Under the pieces are notes generated by a model. The model had not been told where the DNA came from. It saw only the letters and a program-made list of their open reading frames with translations, and made no database searches. Positions 34,063 to 41,407 of a DNA stretch of 64,000 nucleotides are shown here, piece by piece. The stretch lies in NCBI GenBank assembly GCA_014804695.1, contig JAAUZJ010000024.1, positions 2,105 to 66,104 of the forward strand, given 5' to 3'. Each line of letters opens with the position of its first letter. The stretch's first letter is position 1. The translations under genes were made by a program, and so were the position numbers. This DNA is from Lachnospiraceae bacterium (GTDB lineage: Bacteria; Bacillota; Clostridia; Lachnospirales; Lachnospiraceae).

Positions 34063-35151
34063 ATGAAACACGCAAATCCATTATTAGCAGGAAGCGACAG
34101 CCCTCACAAATTTATAACAATCGGTGAGATAATGCTTCGATTAACACCCCCCAACTATGAGAAAATACGTATGGCAAGCAACTTTGAAGCAAGCTACGGC
34201 GGCAGCGAGGCAAACATAGCCCTTGCTCTTGCCAATCTTGGAGTAGACAGCACATTTTTCAGCGTAGTGCCAAACAACAGTTTGGGTAAAAGTGCGATCC
34301 GTATGCTGCGCAGCAATGACGTACACTGTACCCCTGTTATTTTAAGTACACCGGAACAGACCCCTACGCACCGCCTTGGCAGTTATTATATGGAAAACGG
34401 ATACGGAATCCGTGCAAGCAAGGTTACATATGACAGAAAAAACAGCGCCATTTCGGAATTTGATTTCAGTCAGGTAGACTTAAACCAGCTTCTTGACGGT
34501 TTTACATGGCTGCATTTAAGCGGTATCACCCCGGCGCTTTCGGACAACTGTAAGAAACTTATTATGGACTGTTTAAAGATTGCCAAAGAAAAAGGCATTA
34601 CGGTCAGCTTTGACGGCAATTTCCGCAGCAAACTCTGGAGCTGGGAAGCTGCGCGCGACTTCTGTACCGAATGTCTTCCATATGTAGATGTTCTTCTTGG
34701 AATTGAGCCGTATCATCTCTGGAAAGATGAAAACGACCACTCTAAGGGAGATGTAAAAGACGGAATCCCGCTTCAGCCAAGCTATGAACAGGAAGACGAG
34801 ATTTTCCAGGCCTTTGTTGCCAAATATCCAAACCTTAAATGCATTGCCCGCCATGTACGCTATGCACACAGCGGTAGTGAGAACAGCCTTAAAGCCTTTT
34901 TATGGTATGAAAACCATACTTTTGAAAGTAAATTGTTCACTTTCAATATCTTAGACCGCGTCGGCGGCGGAGATGCTTTTGCAAGCGGGCTTATTTACGC
35001 TATGATGCATGATTATAAGCCGATGGATATTGCTAACTTCGCGGTTGCGAGCAGTGCGATCAAGCATACTATACGCGGGGATGCGAATATTACGGATGAT
35101 GTGGAGACTATTCGCAATTTGATGAATATGAATTATGATATAAAAAGATAG
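34063..35151 (+). CDS. PfkB-family sugar kinase, second 2-keto-3-deoxygluconate kinase candidate
   Basis: A 362-residue ribokinase-fold kinase. FITIGEIMLRLTPPNYEKI and YGGSEANIALALANLG at the N terminus, SFDGNFRSKLWSW, and RVGGGDAFASGLIYAMM at the C terminus follow the KdgK subgroup. The ATG at 34063 has AGGAGG at ideal distance. Compared with the kinase at 31991-33088 it keeps the substrate region as GGSEANIA rather than GGGEYNVI, so the two are distant paralogues, divergent in position. It may be the KDG kinase for a different growth condition or may act on a related keto-deoxy acid. Confidence 0.85.
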   Translation: MKHANPLLAGSDSPHKFITIGEIMLRLTPPNYEKIRMASNFEASYGGSEANIALALANLGVDSTFFSVVPNNSLGKSAIRMLRSNDVHCTPVILSTPEQTPTHRLGSYYMENGYGIRASKVTYDRKNSAISEFDFSQVDLNQLLDGFTWLHLSGITPALSDNCKKLIMDCLKIAKEKGITVSFDGNFRSKLWSWEAARDFCTECLPYVDVLLGIEPYHLWKDENDHSKGDVKDGIPLQPSYEQEDEIFQAFVAKYPNLKCIARHVRYAHSGSENSLKAFLWYENHTFESKLFTFNILDRVGGGDAFASGLIYAMMHDYKPMDIANFAVASSAIKHTIRGDANITDDVETIRNLMNMNYDIKR

Positions 35152-35174
35152 GGTTAAAATCAATAATAAGCGTA

Positions 35175-35209
35175 CTGCCCTTTGCCATGTTGATTTCGGC
35201 AAAGGGCAG
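35175..35209. terminator. Hairpin between the sugar kinase and the carbohydrate-binding lipoprotein
   Basis: Perfect 12-bp inverted repeat CTGCCCTTTGCC (35175-35186) and GGCAAAGGGCAG (35198-35209) between convergent genes. A clear T-tract is lacking on the plus side, so termination is likely but not certain. Confidence 0.6.
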
Positions 35210-35231
35210 CATACCTTCCACAAACGCGGTG

Positions 35232-37178
35232 TCAGACATCTGTTCCGCCGCTTCGACCACTGCCATCCATTCTGTCATCTCTTCCGCCGTTCCAGTTTCC
35301 ATCCATTCTACCGCCTTTTTTACCGCCCATTCCGCCGGAATTACCCGAACCATAAACAGTACTGTCCATTGTAACGTCACTCTCATATGAACCGGCAGTT
35401 AATTTATAAGTTTGGCCATTAACAATGGAGGAATGGCTGATGATCATACAGGAGAACTCCCGTTCGGCAGTATGCGATACGACTACGCTGCCGTCAGAAT
35501 CCGTGAGCTTAATCTCAGTCCCTGCAGGCTGGCTTCCGGTTGCTGCCATAATGGTTCCTTGAGTGGATGCGGAACTGAAATTCTGCGCCATGCCGGAAGC
35601 GCCTGTACCGACAAAGACTCCACCACTGATGATTCCCTCTGAATCATAATCGATAATTGAGGTATCACCACTATTGGCTCCAGAAACTGTGATCGTGCCG
35701 CCGGAAACGGACATACTGCCATTAGAATCCAGTCCGTCACCGCCCATCTTGATATATATATTGCCTCCGGAAATGGACATAGTTCCGTTAGAGGATGACA
35801 TCCCGCCGCGACCGCCAGGTATAGTCTTTTTACCGTCAGGCATACCATCTCTATCGCCATACATACTGTCTCTGTTACCACGCATACCGTCTCTGCCGCC
35901 GGTTATTCCACTTGAATCCCTGCCGCCGGCTGCATTGATGCCGTCGTCCTTCGCAGTCAGGCTTATATCGCCCCCCATAATATCAATGGACTGGGCTTCC
36001 AGACCCTCATAGCTATCGGTTATGTTGATATTTCCGTCCGTTATAGTCAGGCTCTCGTCCCCGTGAACGCCATCGTCTCCACTTGCCAGCTCGAATGTAC
36101 CGCCGTTAATCATAACGGAAGCATTTGAATGGATAGCGTCATCCGCGGAATCAATGTTGATAGTTCCACTTGAGATAAGGATAGGCGCCACTGCTTTCAA
36201 GCCCTTCATACTTGAATCATTGGAATCAGAAATTTCCTTAGTACCATTTTTAGAGCCGCCTCCGGCAATAATGTCAATAGCGCCGCCTTCTATCTGCATA
36301 TAAGCCCCTGCGCTGATACCGTCGTCTTCGGCCTCTATTTTTATGCTGCCATTTGAAATATATACAAACCCAAGTGAAGAATCGTCATTGTTTTCGGCAT
36401 GGATACCGTCTTTACCCGCATTGACGGTAATCGTCGTATTGCCAGTAATCCTTACACTGTCGTTAGCATCTATACCGTGCGATGCACAGTTTACATAATA
36501 TTCCCCATCTGTGATCACAAGGTCATCCTTTGATACGATGCCATGCCCTGCCGGTGAAATGACATTGAGTGTTCCTGAACCGTTAAACGTAATATCCTGC
36601 CTTGAGAAAATCACCGAATCAATATTACTATCATCAACAGAATTAAATGTGCCGCCATTTGAAAGTGTATTATCCGTATTATCAGCAAGGGTAACAAATA
36701 CCTTGTCAGCCTCAAGAATATATAAGGGAGCCGAGGTTTTGCTGTTGATGTTTACTCCATCCAGCACAAGCTGCAGCTTGGCAGTATCCTCGGCATTTAC
36801 AATGATCATGCCGTCATCAAGAGTGCCTGATATGATATACGTAGCATTTTCGGTAATAGTGATAGTGCTTCCGGATATCTTAACACTGTCGGAGCTTGCG
36901 ACAGCCGAGGTGCCGTTTAGCTGAATCATTATACTATTCTCTTTATCATAATCGCCCGCAGAGTCGCGGTCTGTGAACATATCGGCATCGGACTTAGAAA
37001 AATACTCTTCTGTCAACTTGGCGGTATCCACCGAATTTTCACTGCCGCCTGTGCCGACTTCTTTACTGTTATTTGCATCGATGCTACCAGCTTGTATATT
37101 CCTGTCGCTTTCTCCGCAGCCAGAAAGCAGATTAAGCGTCAGAAGCAGTGATAATGCTATGTACATAAATCTCTTCAT
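35232..37178 (-). CDS. Carbohydrate-binding beta-helix lipoprotein (DUF4353 / Cthe_2159-like)
   Basis: A 648-residue exported lipoprotein: signal peptide with lipobox LLSGC (Cys21), then repeated beta-helix rungs such as ITENATYIISGTLDDGMIIV, KLQLVLDGVNINSKTSAPLY, HGIDANDSVRITGNTTITV, IEAEDDGISAGAYMQIEGG and SADDAIHSNASVMINGGTFE. This is the Cthe_2159 pattern, a family known to bind cellulose and polygalacturonate. Around residues 420-460 it has a Gly/Arg/Asp/Met-rich stretch with RDGM repeats, and another Gly/Arg-rich tail at the C terminus. It is last in an operon with a VTC polymerase and a DUF4956 protein. Confidence 0.9.
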   Translation of the reverse strand: MKRFMYIALSLLLTLNLLSGCGESDRNIQAGSIDANNSKEVGTGGSENSVDTAKLTEEYFSKSDADMFTDRDSAGDYDKENSIMIQLNGTSAVASSDSVKISGSTITITENATYIISGTLDDGMIIVNAEDTAKLQLVLDGVNINSKTSAPLYILEADKVFVTLADNTDNTLSNGGTFNSVDDSNIDSVIFSRQDITFNGSGTLNVISPAGHGIVSKDDLVITDGEYYVNCASHGIDANDSVRITGNTTITVNAGKDGIHAENNDDSSLGFVYISNGSIKIEAEDDGISAGAYMQIEGGAIDIIAGGGSKNGTKEISDSNDSSMKGLKAVAPILISSGTINIDSADDAIHSNASVMINGGTFELASGDDGVHGDESLTITDGNINITDSYEGLEAQSIDIMGGDISLTAKDDGINAAGGRDSSGITGGRDGMRGNRDSMYGDRDGMPDGKKTIPGGRGGMSSSNGTMSISGGNIYIKMGGDGLDSNGSMSVSGGTITVSGANSGDTSIIDYDSEGIISGGVFVGTGASGMAQNFSSASTQGTIMAATGSQPAGTEIKLTDSDGSVVVSHTAEREFSCMIISHSSIVNGQTYKLTAGSYESDVTMDSTVYGSGNSGGMGGKKGGRMDGNWNGGRDDRMDGSGRSGGTDV

Positions 37179-37192
37179 AAATAATCTCCTTT

Positions 37193-37888
37193 TTAAAGCA
37201 TAGACACTATAGTTTCCTGCCGAGAGACAGAAATTTCAAGATTCCCATTCCGGCATCGTATCTTATCGATCATTTCCTTTTCTTTAGCAGTATCACGAAG
37301 CGTTACATCATAGGTAAGGCGGAACATACTTCCCATATTTGTTGTTTTTACATAAACAAGTGCATGCTCTCTGGTATATTCCTCAAAAATATCATCAAAT
37401 ACACTGGAATAATCCAAATTCTCCGGAATCGTAATATGTAAGGTCTTGTATACAGCGGCATTCTTTTTGGATCCAAAATCAATGCGGGTATATAGTACAA
37501 AAACGGCGCACATTACAACCATAAAGAGTGCGGCAAATCCGAGATAACCCATACCGGCAATCAATCCGGTACCCATAGCAAGAAACAATGCGCAGATTTC
37601 CTTTGCCGTTCCAGGCACCGAGCGGAAACGAACAAGGCTGAACGCACCGGCTACGGCCACACCTGTTCCCACATTGCCGTTGACTAACATGATGACAACG
37701 CAGACCACAGCGGGAAGCATCGCCAGTGTTACAACAAAGCTTTTTGTATAACGAGTGCGGTACATGTATGCAAACGCCAGAGCAAGCCCCAGCATAAGCG
37801 AAAACCCAAGACAAAGCATAAAATCAGTCACACTGATAACGGTAGTGATTGAGGAGTCGAATAATCCTTTAAATAAGAGTTCTGACAT
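37193..37888 (-). CDS. DUF4956 membrane protein
   Basis: A 231-residue integral membrane protein with about four helices (FMLCLGFSLMLGLALAFAY, SFVVTLAMLPAVVCVVIML, a FSLVRFRSVPGTAKEI loop, LFLAMGTGLIAGMGYLG, FAALFMVVMCAVFVLY) and a cytoplasmic C-terminal domain of about 90 residues. The loop RFRSVPGTAKEI is the DUF4956 hallmark. The family is almost always next to VTC-type polyphosphate polymerases and is assumed to be their membrane partner. Its start lies 61 bases inside the end of the upstream gene, with its own AGGAGG site. Confidence 0.88.
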   Translation of the reverse strand: MSELLFKGLFDSSITTVISVTDFMLCLGFSLMLGLALAFAYMYRTRYTKSFVVTLAMLPAVVCVVIMLVNGNVGTGVAVAGAFSLVRFRSVPGTAKEICALFLAMGTGLIAGMGYLGFAALFMVVMCAVFVLYTRIDFGSKKNAAVYKTLHITIPENLDYSSVFDDIFEEYTREHALVYVKTTNMGSMFRLTYDVTLRDTAKEKEMIDKIRCRNGNLEISVSRQETIVSML

Positions 37889-38604
37889 ATAAAAGCACCT
37901 CCTTGGTATTGTTCCGGTAATATCATCATTTTATAAGCCGTTCCGTATTTTGAGAACGAAGTTTTATAAATATGTTCCTCTGAGAGTGTATGTGTCAGCC
38001 ACATGGGAATACTGCCGGAACACTTGAGTTCCATCAGCGTCATACCCTCCGGAAGAAGCAATGTTCCATAAGCTTCGGATTCAAGTGATAAATCTTCTCT
38101 TCTGCAAAGTATTGTATCATCGAAGGTTACACGGAAATCAGATTGATCTTTTGAATAAAAAGCCTCTCTTTCATAAGAAAGAAACACCACCGGATGCAAA
38201 GTTTCATAATATTCAAGGAAATAATCCACTTCTTCGGATATCTGATTCTTATTCGGACACTTGAGTTCACCGAGCACCCATTTCATTGCCGCTTCTTCCG
38301 TCAGGGAAATACGCCGCTTATAAACAATGGATTGGTATTTCTTTTTCAGCTCCACAAATACGGTACTATCAGGATCCGCCTTGTCATAACTGCGTATCCG
38401 AAGTTTCTCCTTGTAACCAGATCCTTCAATGGAATGACGTACCAGGCGGTAATTATCGGTATCAAAATATATGTTCCGGATGGTTGTGCGTCCGTAATCG
38501 TCAAGCAACATATACGGCTCCATAGACTGCAGCACCTTTTCTTTTTGCTCATATGTAATCATATATTTAAGCTCATATCTCTTAAATACGGTTTGAAATG
38601 CCAT
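37828..38604 (-). CDS. VTC-domain polyphosphate polymerase
   Basis: A 258-residue single VTC domain, the tunnel-shaped catalytic module that makes polyphosphate in yeast vacuoles and in some bacteria. It starts FKRYELKYMITYEQKE; basic tunnel residues appear in TIRNIYFDTDNYRLVRHS, YKEKLRIRSYDKAD, VFVELKKKYQSIVYKRRI and FRVTFDDTILCRRED; the acidic end has LMELKCSGSIPMWL. No transmembrane helix is seen, so it is cytoplasmic and probably docks on the DUF4956 protein. A hairpin at 38614-38646 includes its ribosome site. The last 61 bases overlap the DUF4956 gene. Confidence 0.9.
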   Translation of the reverse strand: MAFQTVFKRYELKYMITYEQKEKVLQSMEPYMLLDDYGRTTIRNIYFDTDNYRLVRHSIEGSGYKEKLRIRSYDKADPDSTVFVELKKKYQSIVYKRRISLTEEAAMKWVLGELKCPNKNQISEEVDYFLEYYETLHPVVFLSYEREAFYSKDQSDFRVTFDDTILCRREDLSLESEAYGTLLLPEGMTLMELKCSGSIPMWLTHTLSEEHIYKTSFSKYGTAYKMMILPEQYQGGAFICQNSYLKDYSTPQSLPLSV

Positions 38605-38613
38605 ATAAAAATT

Positions 38614-38646
38614 CTCCTGTACTATGATGCAATCATTGTACAGGAG
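38614..38646 (-). promoter_or_regulatory. Leader hairpin that includes the ribosome site of the polyphosphate polymerase gene
   Basis: On the minus strand CTCCTGTAC (38638-38646) pairs with GTACAGGAG (38614-38622). The loop itself contains ATGAT/ATCAT, so the stem can extend to 14 pairs with one mismatch and a 3-base loop. AGGAG at 38614-38618 is the ribosome site of the gene starting at 38604. It may repress translation or act as an attenuator, because ATTTTT follows. Confidence 0.65.
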
Positions 38647-38679
38647 GAAAATTGAAGTTTTATTGAAAACACAAAAAGT

Positions 38680-39966
38680 TCACATTTGATGATATTTAGC
38701 TAATATAACCTTAAATTCAACAAGCCCGTCATGGCACCCGACCTCTATCCTGCCTTTGTGAGCTGTTACGATAGTTTTTGCAATCGAAAGTCCAAGACCA
38801 TAATGCCTGTCATCGCCATTTCTGACAGTATCGGCACGGTAAAATCTCCCGAACATTTGTTCTATTTGTTCCGCAGGGATAGGCTTCCCTGCATTGGCTA
38901 CAGAAAGTATTACATGTTTATGGCTTGCTCTCAGTGTCAGGAAAATTTCTTTTCCATCTGTACTGTGACATATCGCATTATCTAACAAAATAGAAACAAG
39001 CTGCTTTAACTGATTAGCGTTTCCTTCAATAAATAAATCACTTTCAATATCACATTTCAGAACAAGTCCTTTTTCAAAAGCAACACTTTCAAAAGGCAGC
39101 GTCTCCCCATCAACCAAGCGGCTAAAATCCAAATGCTCCGTTTGCAGGGCAATCGTTTCAGTCCGCGTAAGTTCTAATAATTGGATGACAAGTTTCCCCA
39201 TCCGTTCGTTTTCGTATTGTATATTGGCAAGCCACTGGTTATCGCCAAGCTCTCTCGAAAGCAATTCCGCATTCGCGCTTATTACTGACACAGGGGTTTT
39301 CAGTTCATGGCCTGCATCTGAAATGAACTGTTTTTGTTTCCGGTAACTTTCCTCAAGCGGCTTCACAATCCGCTTTGCAAGATATATCGCAACGAAAAAC
39401 AATGCAGCGATAGTAACGCTTCCAAAAATGAGGGTATAACGAAACAACGTCATCATGCTTCCCCGCATAATGGTATTATCCATGAATGCAACCAGTGTAT
39501 ATCCGCCCTTATCCGAAACAAGATATATCAGGTTTCCCTTAATGCCCTTTTCTTTTTCGTCCTCCAGAATTTCCATAGCATATTCTACAAGCTTGTCTTT
39601 TTCGTAAAATGTCTCATCCGCAATATCCGCTGCCAGAATCTCTCCTTCGTCCGAGACTGCAACAGAATAAAAAGTTGATAGCTTAAAGGTATGAATATCA
39701 TTAACACGGCGTCTTTTGTCCTTGTCCATAGGACCTTCCATATCGGGAAATGTGTTGCCATGCACCATATCGTATTCAAAACCGAAACCTTCTTTCGGAT
39801 GTTCTTTAAGTGAATACGTCGCCGCATACCGTTCCAGTATTTTTTGGTTAGCTGTCCGTAGTTCAAAATAACTGGAGCCATAAATAATCACAAGCGTACC
39901 GAGAAACAGCAGCGCCAGCACAGACATAATAGCTGCGACGATTTTCCGTCTTGATTTTCTAAACAT
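38680..39966 (-). CDS. Sensor histidine kinase
   Basis: A 428-residue membrane kinase. Helix 1 is about residues 10-30, an extracytoplasmic domain of about 140 residues follows (about 31-172), helix 2 about 175-197, then RIVKPLEESYRKQ and the H-box SDAGHELKTPVSV with His220. The ATPase lobe shows LLDNAICHSTDG (N box), VANAGKPIPAEQIEQMFGRF (F region) and HYGLGLSIAKTIVTAHKG (G2). It overlaps the response regulator gene by 8 bases. The signal is unknown; being directly upstream of the polyphosphate genes, it may control them. Confidence 0.95.
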   Translation of the reverse strand: MFRKSRRKIVAAIMSVLALLFLGTLVIIYGSSYFELRTANQKILERYAATYSLKEHPKEGFGFEYDMVHGNTFPDMEGPMDKDKRRRVNDIHTFKLSTFYSVAVSDEGEILAADIADETFYEKDKLVEYAMEILEDEKEKGIKGNLIYLVSDKGGYTLVAFMDNTIMRGSMMTLFRYTLIFGSVTIAALFFVAIYLAKRIVKPLEESYRKQKQFISDAGHELKTPVSVISANAELLSRELGDNQWLANIQYENERMGKLVIQLLELTRTETIALQTEHLDFSRLVDGETLPFESVAFEKGLVLKCDIESDLFIEGNANQLKQLVSILLDNAICHSTDGKEIFLTLRASHKHVILSVANAGKPIPAEQIEQMFGRFYRADTVRNGDDRHYGLGLSIAKTIVTAHKGRIEVGCHDGLVEFKVILAKYHQM

Positions 39967-40642
39967 TGCCGCACCTCAATTCATATCCCATTCCACGCAC
40001 CGCCTTGATCTCGGCTTTTGCTCCGACAAATGCCAGTTTCTTCCTTGTAAAGGACATATATACCTCCACATTGTTATATTCAGCATCGCTCTCAACACCC
40101 CATATTTTTAAGGCAAACTGCTCACGGGTAAGTATCTGACCCTGATTGGCAATAAGATATTCAAGTATACGGTATTCCTTCTCGCTAAGGCGCACACTCT
40201 GACCATTACCGGTACAAGATAGCGTTGATGTGTTTGTGTCAAGTGAAATATCCCCAAAGGATAAGTTTCCGTCAAGCATATTTATGTTTCTCCTGACAAG
40301 CGCACGAAGTCTTGCAAGCAGTTCTTTTGTCATAAATGGCTTAGTAAGGTAATCATCAGCTCCGCTGTCAAGACCCGTTACCTTGTCATCCAACTCGCTC
40401 TTGGCCGTAAGCATGAGGATTGGGGTGCGGATACCCTTTTGCCTTACTTTTCTGGCAATTTCGTAACCGTTCATTCCCGGCAGCATCACATCCAAAATGA
40501 TAATATCATATATCTCGCTTTCCGCAGCGTCTAAACCGGAATTTCCGTCGGCATAATGATCTACCTCATATTTTTCAAGCCGCAGTATCTCACAAAGCGC
40601 CTGTGCCATTCTTTTTTCATCTTCTACAAGCAAGAGCCTCAT
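39959..40642 (-). CDS. OmpR-family response regulator
   Basis: A 227-residue regulator. The receiver domain has the acidic pair in VEDEKRM, phospho-acceptor Asp51 in IIILDVMLPGMNGYE, and Lys101 in ADDYLTKPF. The C-terminal winged helix (about 130-227) shows VRLSEKEYRILEYLIANQGQILTREQF and the recognition part VEVYMSFTRKKL. The partner kinase follows with an 8-base overlap. Likely targets are this operon and the VTC/DUF4956/lipoprotein genes. Confidence 0.96.
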   Translation of the reverse strand: MRLLLVEDEKRMAQALCEILRLEKYEVDHYADGNSGLDAAESEIYDIIILDVMLPGMNGYEIARKVRQKGIRTPILMLTAKSELDDKVTGLDSGADDYLTKPFMTKELLARLRALVRRNINMLDGNLSFGDISLDTNTSTLSCTGNGQSVRLSEKEYRILEYLIANQGQILTREQFALKIWGVESDAEYNNVEVYMSFTRKKLAFVGAKAEIKAVRGMGYELRCGNV

Positions 40643-40689
40643 CTTAATAACCCTGCCTTTCTCTCAATCTGGATATTTGGACCATAGGT

Positions 40690-41379
40690 TCAATTTACCT
40701 CCACCAGCTCCGGTGCAAATGTTCCGGCTTCGCTGCATACGGAAATCTTGTAAGAATCATATTCAGGCAGTTTTTCTGGCATGGAGTACTCTTTCATGCA
40801 ATACGTTATATCGTTAAGATTTTGACGAATATCATTTTTTCCATCATCCGCTACCACAACCGCAAAGTCTTTTAGCGGCAGCGACATCCCCCGCCCCGTT
40901 ACTTTTAGGAAGCTTTCTTTCATAGTCCAAATTCTGAATATGCGCTCATCTCTTTCTCGTGGGTCCTGTGCCTCATAAATCCAGTTAAGCTCTTCTTCGG
41001 CAAAAAAACGCTGTGCTACGCGTTCTCTTCCACTTTTTATAAGTTCTATATCGTTACCGGTTTCATGAGCGCCTATGCTGCAGATGGCGTAATCGCCGGA
41101 ATGGGATAGGGCAAAATGTATATCGGAGTTATAACGGAAATACGGTTTTCCCTGTTTGCCGACATCGTATTCCATTGTCCGTTCTTCTAAGCCGTATTCT
41201 TTTAGCGCGGTATTAAGGGATATGGCTGCTGCCAGACTGCGCCTCTTATCCTTAATATTTTTTAAAAGAGCTATCTTTTGTCTTCGGTACGGTGATACGG
41301 ATTCTACTGCTGTCTTAAATGCGGCTTCATCTTCGTATTGTCTTGTATTTTTGATATATGTTTTAATGACAGAGTCCAT
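40690..41379 (-). CDS. 4'-phosphopantetheinyl transferase (Sfp type)
   Basis: A 229-residue Sfp-family enzyme that attaches the CoA-derived 4'-phosphopantetheine arm to carrier proteins. It has the substrate region GKPYFRYNSDIHFALSHSGD, the magnesium motif GNDIELI and the catalytic WTMKESFLKVTGRGM. The usual GIDIE motif is GNDIE here. No polyketide or nonribosomal peptide gene lies in the window; it may serve a carrier protein elsewhere. It is between the helicase and the two-component system and reads the same way as both. Confidence 0.9.
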   Translation of the reverse strand: MDSVIKTYIKNTRQYEDEAAFKTAVESVSPYRRQKIALLKNIKDKRRSLAAAISLNTALKEYGLEERTMEYDVGKQGKPYFRYNSDIHFALSHSGDYAICSIGAHETGNDIELIKSGRERVAQRFFAEEELNWIYEAQDPRERDERIFRIWTMKESFLKVTGRGMSLPLKDFAVVVADDGKNDIRQNLNDITYCMKEYSMPEKLPEYDSYKISVCSEAGTFAPELVEVN

Positions 41380-41407
41380 TTATGGTTACCAGCTTTCATG
41401 TTCATCA

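Noticed and set aside
35108-35386. A 92-codon Met/Glu-rich frame on the minus strand.
   Set aside because: It lies over the 3' end of the beta-helix lipoprotein gene in another frame and runs through the inter-gene hairpin; its composition is a frame artefact of Gly/Arg/Asp/Met repeats.
35674-36012. A 112-codon Pro/Leu-rich frame on the plus strand.
   Set aside because: Antisense shadow of the Gly-rich repeats in the lipoprotein gene; no ribosome site.
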